A DNA stretch of 64,000 nucleotides from the NCBI GenBank assembly GCA_029237695.1, contig CM055268.1, forward strand, positions 53,405,131 through 53,469,130. The letters run 5' to 3'. Position 1 is the stretch's first letter, and every line of letters begins with the position of its first letter. The notes beneath the pieces were generated by a model. That model did no database searches. It had not been told where the DNA came from and saw only the letters and a list, made by a program, of their open reading frames with translations. Source of the stretch: Conchocele bisecta. Its lineage: Eukaryota > Mollusca > Bivalvia > Lucinida > Thyasiridae. Shown piece after piece: positions 55,825 to 64,000 of this stretch. The position numbers and the translations under genes were made by a program.

Positions 55825-57058
55825 AGACTGTTGACCCTTTTACCCCTAAATAACTGGAATGGATTTAGATATGTTACTTTTATGACCAATCCAAACATCC
55901 CAAAATGATTTTCAGAATATTCCATTTATGAAAAGTGGCTATTTATTTCTAAGAAATACAAAAATTTCTTCATCAGGATCTTCATTGTTTGCAAACACCA
56001 CTATGGAGGGCTGTAGTGTTAAAAGGGTTTAGCTAACAGAGATTTTGAACAACCAGACTCAATAAGGTAATTCAACAGCCTGGGTGTGGTGATTGGTTGG
56101 GAGCATGCGATGGGTAACTTAATGATCGAAATTCATCCGTACCGGAATCCCGACCGGAGACCTGGTTTGGCCCGCTTTGGCATTCTTGTATGTGAGAGTT
56201 GAATCTGGTTAATCCCTTTAATAATAGTAATACGATTATTCCCAATCCTATTACTTTTAGGGTAAGGGACCAAGTGACTTTGGTGTGGTATGGACCTGGC
56301 ACCATATCAGGTTATTCGAATTCCAGGGCTGAATATTTACTTTTCTCGATGTATATATTCCTTCTGATTTTGGGATTGAAAATCATTTTGTGACGATCAG
56401 ATTAACAAAATTAACATATCAAAATCATTAAAGTTACTTAGGAGTGAAAGGGTTAACCCTTAAAAGGCGCGAACCGAAAACCGTCGTCTGCTGTTGTTTC
56501 ATATTGTGTCTTCTTCCTCCATTAAATTATGGTTTGACAGCACATTAGAACCATTTCAAATGGAAATGATTCTGAAGTGCTGCCAAGCCATGTTTTTGTT
56601 GAGAAATATGGAAAATATAAAATAATCAGCAGACAATGAAATTTAAGGGTTAACAGACTGTTAAGCTAACATTGGTTTAGTGAACATTCTACAGGACAGT
56701 ATAGCCTCTGATTTAACACTTAATTCAACCCTAAATAACTGGAATGGATTTTTGTATGTTATTTTTCTGACCAATCCAATCATCACCAAATGATTTTCAG
56801 ACTAGTCCAAATATAAGAATGAGGTGGTTTTTTTCTCTAAAAAATGTATGAAAATTACTTGCAAAAAGTGCAGATCCTGATGAGACGGCTTGTTACCAGC
56901 CGGCTCATTTGGATCTACACTGTTTGCAAACATCGCAAAAGAGGTCTGTAGTCTTTCTTATTCTGTTGCTACCTTTGTCAAGATGGGGTAGCTGGCACTG
57001 CCGTTGTCCACATGAACATTGTATTTGTCCCCACTGGGAAATTCGTCCCTAACACACT
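55825..57058. mobile_element. Cluster of TTAA-type MITEs and a SINE-like fragment
   Basis: 55833-56030 and 56735-56960 are remnants of the 'CCCCTAAATAACTGGAATGG' foldback group with GATGAGACGGC..GCCGGCTCAT cores. 56262-56375 (AAGGGACCAAGTGACTTTGG, GGTATGGACCTGGCACC, TTCGAATTCCAGGGCTG) is a second copy of the SINE-like element at 40764. 56453-56653 is a TTAA-flanked MITE (TTAACCCTTAAAAGGCGCG to ATTTAAGGGTTAA) with a TGACAGCAC palindrome. Confidence 0.55.
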
Positions 57059-57609
57059 CCGTCATATGCCATACCCATGTAATTGTGTTGACACACTCTG
57101 TCATATGCCATACCCATGTAATTGTGTTGACACACTCTGTCATATGCCATACCCATGTAATTGTGTTGACACACTCGTCATATGCCATACCCATGTAATT
57201 GTGTTGACACATGTCATATGCCATACATGTAATTGTGTGACACCTGTCTTATGCCATACCCATGTAATTGTGTTGACACACTCTGTCATATGCCATACCC
57301 ATGTAATTGTGTTGACACACTCTGTCATATGCCATACCCATGTAATTGTGTTGACACACTCTGTCATATGCCATACCCATGTAATTGTGTTGACACACTC
57401 CGTCATATGCCATTACCCATGTAATTGTGTTGACACACTCCGTCATATGCCATACCCATGTAATTGTGTTGACACACTCCGTCATATGCCATACCGTGTG
57501 TACACACTCCGTCATATGCCATACCCATGTAATTGTGTTGACACACTCCGTCATATGCCATACCGTGTGTACACACTCCGTCATATGCCATACCCATGTA
57601 ATTGTGTTT
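57059..57609. repeat. 39-bp tandem array, about 14 copies
   Basis: Unit CACACTCCGTCATATGCCAT plus ACCCATGTAATTGTGTTGA (39 bases), with CTC(T/C)GTC alternation. Units near 57175-57250 and 57420-57560 are shortened. Because 39 is a multiple of 3, frames of up to 199 codons run through on both strands; they are not genes. Confidence 0.93.
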
Positions 57610-58613
57610 AGGTCCTTGTCTGGGTCATAAGTCGTATATCGCTTGTCATATAGTTATAGTTACTTCACCAGGGCTCCAGATAAGGAATTAGTAATTTAGT
57701 ATTGCCACTCCATCATTGTATCCCCCGGACTCCGTCGGGGGATACTATGGATTTGACAGCGCGCCAGGTCCGCGGCAGACACTTCTTGTCCGGAGCATAA
57801 CTCGAACACTCTTTGGAATATTTTCATGAAACTTCACACATGCATAGACCACGACCTGAAGGTGTGTCGCGCACAAGAATGACAACTCTTGCATAGCTAA
57901 TTTTTTAGTTATCTCCCTTTTTTGTTTCGCGCACTGATTGAGTGTCCGGAGCATAACTCGACCACCCTTTGGAATATTTTCATGAAACTTCACACATGCA
58001 TAGAACACGACCCGAAGGTGTGTCGCACACAAGAATGACAACTCTTGCATAGCTAATTTTTTAGTTATGTCCCTTTTTTGTTTCGCACACTGATTGACCA
58101 TAACTCGACCACCCTTTGGAATATTTTTATGAAACTTCACACATTCAATTAGACCACGAACCGAAGGTGTGTCGTGCACAAGAATGACAACTCTTGCATA
58201 GCTAATTTTTTAGTTATCTTCCTTTTTTGTTTTCGCACACTGATTTCCTGTCCGGAGCATAACTCGACCACCCTTTGGAATATTTTCATGAAACTTCACA
58301 CATGCATAGACCACGACCCGGAGGTGTGTCGCGCACAAGAATGACAACTCTTGCGTAGCTAATTTTTAGTTATCTCCCTTTTTTGTTTTGCGCACTCTAC
58401 AAACTGGACAATAATGCATGAAGACCCGTTTTCTCGTCTGCTCTGTACACCTTTTCTTGTGTGCTGTGTACACCTTACCTGTAGAGAGAACATTAATAGA
58501 GACTGGGAGAACCATTCACCTGTCCATGTGCTAGCATGTGCTAGCATGTACAAATGTCCAGTCTTGACCACTCTTGACCACAGGTAATTTATACAGGTAA
58601 ATTACTACATTGG

Positions 58614-60470
58614 ATATTACATTTCCGTAAACTGTGTTGAAAATATTGTGGCATTATGTGGACCTGTGCAGATATATGTAGATAAATATAGGACTATTAA
58701 AAAAAAATTCTGGGCTCCAGTAGCAAGCATTATTATTTTTAATTTTTAAACTTTTTTTTTCCATTTCTTTTTTTCATTTTTTTTTTCAAATTCTTTTTCA
58801 ATTTTTGTCTAGTAGCATAAGGCCGTAAGTGCTATATACAGACTATTCACCTGTGCATGTGCTAGCATGTGCAACTGACCACTGACCACTTACAGGTAAT
58901 TTATACAGGTAAATGATTATATTACATTTCCGTAAACTGTGTTGAAAATATTGTGGCAATATGTGGATCTGTGCATATATGATATGTAGATAAATATAGG
59001 ACTATTAAAAAACATTCTGGGCTCCAGTAGGGAGCATTATTTTTTTATTTTTTTTAAATTTAATTTTTTTTTTCCATTTTTTTTTACATTCTTTTTCAAA
59101 TTTTTAACTGACCACTAACTTATTACAGGTAATTTATACAGGTACATTATTACATTTCCGTAAACTGTGTTGACAATATTGTGGCAGTATGTGGACCTGT
59201 GCAGATATATGTAGATAAATATAGGACTATTAACAAAAATTCTGGGCTCCAGTAACGAGCATTATTTTTTTTATTTTTAGCTCACCTGAGCGAAGCTCAT
59301 GTGAGCTATTGTTACCGCAATGTGTCCGTCGTCCGTCGTCTGTCGTCGTCGTCCGTGAACATTTTCAAACGTCTTCTCCTCGGTAACCATTGGGCCTATG
59401 GTCACCAAACTTCATGGTCATGGTCCTTAGGTAGGGGGATTACAAAATTGTTAAAATGACGTCATTACGTAATCCAAGATGGCCGCCGTCTAAAAATTGC
59501 ACAAATTCTTCAAAAATCTTCATCTCAAGAACCGCCAACCGGATTTCGACAAAACTTCGAAAGGTCAAAAGGTCGTTCTTTTATTAGAGATTTCAAAATT
59601 ATTCTTCACATGAACCGCTTGGCCCATGGTAGCCAAACTTAAATGTTTCGGTCCATGGGTGAAGCCTTTTCAGATTTGTTAAAATGGAGGTCATCGCTAA
59701 TCCAAGATGGCCGCCGTCTAAAAATAGCATAAATTCTTAAATAATCTTCTTCTCATGAACCGCTTGCCGGATTTCGACGAAACTTGGTAGGAATGATCGA
59801 TGTACATTGCTCTTTCAAAGTTGTTAAAATGGTGACCCCGGGGTCAAAAATGGGCGTGGCCCGTGGGGTCAAATTGGGGTCAAATTTTATTTTTGACTGA
59901 ATATGGTCATGTCATATATCAAATTGAAGTTATCAATGAGGCGATCACTCTGGTGCAATATTTGTCGGAATCGGATGATTATGTCATCCATGATGGCCAC
60001 CAAAAGGTCCATTTATTCAAGATTTTTAACGTCTTTTTCTCAGGAACCACATGGCCGATGCTGGGTGAAGCATTTTCAGATTTTGTAAAATGAGAGTCAT
60101 CGCTTAATCCAAGATGACCGCCATCTAAAAATAGCACAATTTTTTTTAAAACACATGAACTCAATGTCACATTCTCCTCTGGTGTTCATGGAGTCAGGTG
60201 AGCGAATTAGGGCCATCATGGCCCTCTTGTTTTTTGTATATTACATTTCCGTAAACTGTGTTGAAAATATTGTGGCATTATGTGGACCTGTGCAGATATA
60301 TGTAGATAAATATAGGACTATTAAAAAAAAATTCTGGGCTCCAGTAGCAAGCATTATTATTTTTAATTTTTAAACTTTTTTTTTCCATTTCTTTTTTTCA
60401 TTTTTTTTTTCAAATTCTTTTTCAATTTTTGTCTAGTAGCATAAGGTCGTAAGTGCTATATACAGACTAT
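58614..60470. repeat. ~240-300-bp tandem units, split by H1
   Basis: Starts 'ATTTCCGTAAACTGTGTTGA', 'TAAATATAGGACTATTAA', 'TCTGGGCTCCAGTAG' and T-rich tails at 58622, 58928, 59154 and 60244. The first and last units are nearly identical over about 230 bases. H1 lies between units three and four. Confidence 0.75.
59278..60231 (+). mobile_element. Helentron-like family H1, complete short copy
   Basis: Head AGCTCACCTGAGCGAAGCTC; GCTCACCTGA is inverted as TCAGGTGAGC near 60194-60203. Then the hairpin GGGCCAT-C-ATGGCCC and terminus TCTTGTT. Preceded by a T run. Only two internal units, against three to four in the intron 1 copy. Confidence 0.8.
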
Positions 60471-60483
60471 TATCATATAATAA

Positions 60484-60555
60484 AACAATTATTGACTAGT
60501 GAGCCATAGAATATAATCTGATATTCTATGGGTCACTAGTCAATAATTGTATAAT
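60484..60555. repeat. Palindrome (ACAATTATTGACTAGTGA)
   Basis: ACAATTATTGACTAGTGAGC and its complement (one mismatch) flank CATAGAATA-TAATCTGA-TATTCTATG. Confidence 0.7.
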
Positions 60556-60983
60556 ATGTTCGGGCATTTAGTGTTAACCTTGTCCGTCCGTCCGTCCGCA
60601 CACACGAATGGGTACTTGTTGTAAGCGTACGGGGATCTTATTGGGTAGGGTTAGGATAGTGTTGGGTACTCTTGTTGGGTATTTTTATAGAGTAAAAACC
60701 CAACAAGTATTCATTCCGTAGGAACGTGCGTCTCGTCCGTCCGTCCGTCCGTCCGTCCGTCCGTCCGTCACAAAACTTTAACACTCGGGTAAATGTCTCT
60801 TCATCCTTCGACCGATCTCCTTCATATTTCATATACACATTGCTCTAATGGTCCTCTACCGCCCTGTGCCAAATCCACGTTCGTCCTGCCCCTGCCAAGC
60901 CCAGGGTTAAGATCACATACTTAGTGCTTCAAAAACTTTAACGCTCAGGTAAATATCTTATAATTTCTGTTTTCTTTCACGGA

Positions 60984-63099
60984 TCAGCTTCATATTTCAC
61001 ATATGCATTGCTCTAATGGTCCTCTACCGCCCTGTGCCAAATCCACGTTCGTCCTGCCCCTGCCAAGCCCAGGGTCAAGGTCACATACTTGGTGCTTCAA
61101 AAACTTTAACGCTCAGGTAAAAGAAAATTTTGACTTGGAATTTGGCCTCATTTATTATCAAAGCGATATGTGGGACATCCGTGTTCTATGAACACATTTT
61201 CTAGTTTATTAAACTTAACACATGCATAGAAGACGACCCAAAGGTGTGTCGCACGTAAGAATGACAACTCTTGCGTCGTTAATTTCTTAGTTATCTCCCT
61301 TTGTTGTTTCGTGCACTGATTTCGTGTCCGGAGCATAACTCGAACACCCTTTGGAATATTTTCATGAAACTTCACACATGCATAGACCACAACCCTAAAG
61401 GTGTGTCACGCAAGAATGACAACTCTTGCATCACTAATTTTTTAGTTATCTCCCTTTGTTTTTTCCGTCACTGATTTTGTCTCCGGAGCATAACTCGAAC
61501 ACCCTTTTTTCAAACTACTTGTGTATCTGGGGAGGGGGATACACATGCGCTTGTCGACAAGCGTCCATTTCTAGTTGGATAATATGTTCGGGCCAGTGAA
61601 AATTGCTTTCGGGCCCAGGCTCGAGGTCAAGGCGGGACAAGGTGAGGCATCTGATTCTGCGGAATTCTTGTTTACTTATCTCCCTTTGTTGTTTCGTGCT
61701 CTGATTTTGTATCCAGAGCATAACTCGAACACCCTTTGGAATATTTTTATGCCCCACCACGATAGTGGAGGGGCATTTAGTGTTACCCTTGTCCGTCCGT
61801 CCGTCCGTCCGTCCGTCTGCACACACGAATGGGTACTTGTTGTAAGCGTACGGGGATCTTATTGGGTAGGGTTAGGATAGTGTTGGGTACTCTTGTTGGG
61901 TATTTTTATACAGTAAAAACCCAACAAGTATTCATTCGTAGGAACGTGCGTCCCGTCCTCCCGTCCGTCCGTCCGTCCGTATAATTTCTGTTTTCTTTCA
62001 CGGATCAGCTTCATATTTCATATACACATTGCTCTAATGGTCCTCTACCGCCCTGTGCCAAATCCACGTTCGTCCTGCCCCCGCCAAGCCCAGGGTCAAG
62101 GTCACATACTTCGTGCTTCAAAAACTTTAACGCTCGGGTAAATATCTTATGCTTTCTGTTTTCTTTCATGGATCATCTTCATATTTCATATATGCATTGC
62201 TCTAATGGTCCTCTACCGCCCTGTGCCAAATCCACGTTCGTCCTGCCCCGCCAATCCCAGGGTCAAGGTCACATACTTGGTGCTTCAAAAACTTTAATGC
62301 TCAGGTAAATATCTTATAATTTTTCTTTCCATTCACGGATCAACTTCATATTTCATATACGCGTTGCTCTAATGGTCCTCTACCACCCTGTGCCAAATCC
62401 ACGTTCGTCCCGCCCCCGCCAAGCCCAGGGTTAACATCACATACTTAGTGCTTCAAAAACTTTAACGCTCAGGTAAATATCTTATAATTTCTGTTTTCTT
62501 TCACGGATCAGCTTCATATTTCATATATGCATTGCTCTAATGGTCCTCTACCGCCCTGTGCCAAATCCACGTTCGTCCTGCCCCCGCCAAGCCCACGGTC
62601 AAGGTCACATACTTGGTGCTTCAAAAACTTTAACGCTCAGGTAAAAGAAAATTTTGACTTGGAATTTGGCCTCATTTATTATCAAAGCGATATGTGGGAC
62701 ATCCGTGTTCTATGAACACATTTTCTAGTTTATTAAACTTCACACATGCATAGAAGACGACCCAAAGGTGTGTCGCACGTAAGAATGACAACTCTTGCAT
62801 CATTAATTTCTTAGTTATCTCCCTTTGTTGTTTCGTGCACTGATTTCGTGTCCGGAGCATAACTCGAACACCCTTTGGAATATTTTCATGAAACTTCACA
62901 CATGCATAGACCACAACCCTAAAGGTGTGTCACGCAAGAATGACAACTCTTGCATCACTAATTTTTTAGTTATCTCCCTTTGTTTTTTCCGTCACTGATT
63001 TTGTCTCCGGAGCATAACTCGAACACCCTTTTTTCAAACTACTTGTGTATCTGGGGAGGGGGATACACATGCGCTTGTCGACAAGCGTCCATTTCTAGT
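60984..63099. repeat. Direct duplication, offset ~1524 bp
   Basis: 60984-61576 and about 62508-63099 are almost identical, including ATTTTGACTTGGAATTTGGC and the GTCGACAAGC tail. The preceding CCGT tracts and an ACCCAACAAGTATTCATTC foldback are also present in both halves (60590-60780, 61790-61980). Confidence 0.8.
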
Positions 63100-63249
63100 T
63101 TCTGAAGCAATTGGGTATTTCCAAAGTTTTATTGGGTAAAATAAAATCATACTACTGTTAACACATCAGCAGACCGCAATTATTGAATAGTTTGCTTCTA
63201 AATGAAAACATGTCTTGGCATTTCATTATAATTGTCTCCTTGGAGACAT

Positions 63250-63862
63250 GGTAGAATATTTTATACAAAATAATTGATTATGACATTAATCACCATCAGA
63301 TTGAATGATTAATACACGCTGAATTTAATTCAAGAAAAAAATTATTAATTAATTTACTGACGACTTTTAATCACCAATTAACTAATGACCAAAGGTAGTA
63401 AACTACCTAACATTACAGATTACAGGTGGCGTCACAACTCTCAGTGAATTGCTTAAATTGCCAGCGTGATATGCTTAATGAATCGTGTCAAACACTCAAA
63501 CAAATCGAGGTGGACCAATTAAGCAAACAACCCGAGGCAGGTGTGAATTTATTTTGTTTTGTTTGATAATAGGTTTTGAAAATTAGTGTTAACCTTTTTG
63601 ACCTTGACATCCAGGCGCTTAGGTGATTTACCCAAGCGTTTATGTGATCAAGATTTTTAACGTATTTTTATACGAAGGGACAGATTAACAGTCGAGATAG
63701 AGAACATATACGAGATAGGGCATGTTCGAGATAGCCGAGGAAATTTATATTAAACATATAAGGATATAATTCGGGACTTTAGCGAATCATCGAGATAGGG
63801 GATATGACCGAGATACTGATGTTCGAGGTGCTGGTGCTCGACTGTACCAAGATGTGTTACAT
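63250..63862. mobile_element. 0.6-kb insertion of unknown type
   Basis: Interrupts MITE family A. The right part has repeated 'GAGATAG' motifs (ACAGTCGAGATAGAGAACAT, CATCGAGATAGGGGATATG, TGCTCGACTGTA), suggesting Tc1/pogo-like termini (TACAGTCGAGCA). No coding sequence. Confidence 0.4.
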
Positions 63863-64000
63863 GCAAAAATAAGAAAAATATGCTATATTTGTCTGTTTAT
63901 TGTTTTCTGTAGCATGATAAAGATACCACACATTTTTCATTGCTCACTACTTCTGATTTCAATTGGGTTTTTGGCAATTTTAATTTGGTATTTAAGCAAA

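Larger units (their letters stand above)
57717..63099 (+). mobile_element. Composite Helentron-like element H6
   Basis: Head GTATCCCCCGGACTCCGTCG; its first bases GTATCCCCC are inverted as GGGGGATAC at 63058-63066, followed by the perfect hairpin CGCTTGTC-GACAAGCG and terminus ATTTCTAGTT. The same tail also occurs at 61533-61576. Units of ~140-170 bases have 'TCCGGAGCATAACTCGAACA', 'TGAAACTTCACACATGCATA' and 'AAGAATGACAACTCTTGC'. (CCGT)n runs at 60584, 60733, 61790 and 61960. Contains H1 (59278) and a 1.5-kb duplication. Confidence 0.72.
57669..64000. mobile_element. MITE family A split by two insertions, runs off the window
   Basis: Piece 1 57669-57716 (CAGGGCTCCAGATAAGG to CTCCATCATT); piece 2 63100-63249 (TTCTGAAGCAATTGGGTATT to TTGTCTCCTTGGAGAC); piece 3 about 63863-64000 (AATAAGAAAAATATGCTATA to ATTTAAGC). 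Joined in this order the pieces follow the other family A copies. Confidence 0.78.

Noticed and set aside
56958..57630. Open frames up to 199 codons on both strands
   Set aside because: They are products of the 39-bp array, again a multiple of 3.
1..64000. tRNA, rRNA or snRNA genes
   Set aside because: No cloverleaf with proper A and B boxes or rRNA block was recognised; the GGGATCGAACC block at 40953 is isolated within a SINE-like element. A tRNAscan-SE and Rfam run would be decisive.

Overview
The window reads as nuclear DNA of an animal, most likely a bivalve mollusc. That inference rests on AT-rich sequence, long GT-AG introns, many small foldback transposons, and repeats carrying (CCGT)n and 'CCAAGGTCAAGGTCAC' blocks like the pearl/Helentron-type repeats known from bivalves. 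I see no bacterial operons, rRNA, tRNA or CRISPR array.

One host gene is supported. Five plus-strand exons (26312-26402, 30630-30917, 33872-33998, 49885-50060, 55425-55558) join through good splice sites in matching phases into 272 codons with no stop. The product starts with a signal peptide, then an Ig-like domain, a complete cytokine-receptor-type fibronectin III domain (two Cys pairs, C-x-W) and the first half of a second FnIII domain beginning Val-Lys-Pro. This is the ectodomain start of a class I helical-cytokine receptor (gp130/IL6R/CNTFR/Domeless type). The WSXWS half, transmembrane and cytoplasmic parts must lie beyond the window.

The rest is mobile and repetitive DNA. 1-26.2 kb: no gene; an inferred giant foldback element (about 610-8985) whose right arm is split by a 2.6-kb Helentron-like insertion and swollen by a 33-bp tandem array; an inverted repeat with ~500-bp arms (10926-12106); a 3.8-kb array of 50-bp units (15968-19766); dozens of MITEs. 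26.4-55.4 kb: introns filled with the same families, plus a dead CR1/L2/Jockey-type LINE (42184-45836) with a 2A-like motif, AP endonuclease, reverse transcriptase with a damaged catalytic site, and Cys-His tail. 55.6-64 kb: palindromic elements, a 39-bp array and a nested composite in which one MITE (from 57669) is split by 5.4-kb and 0.6-kb insertions and runs off the end.

At least five repeat families share one layout: a 5' motif repeated inverted near the 3' end, a short 3' hairpin, and a TTGTT or CTAGTT terminus, with tandem repeats inside. This matches non-autonomous Helentron (HINE) structure and explains most of the intron bulk. Element boundaries are read by eye and are good to roughly 5-20 bases.
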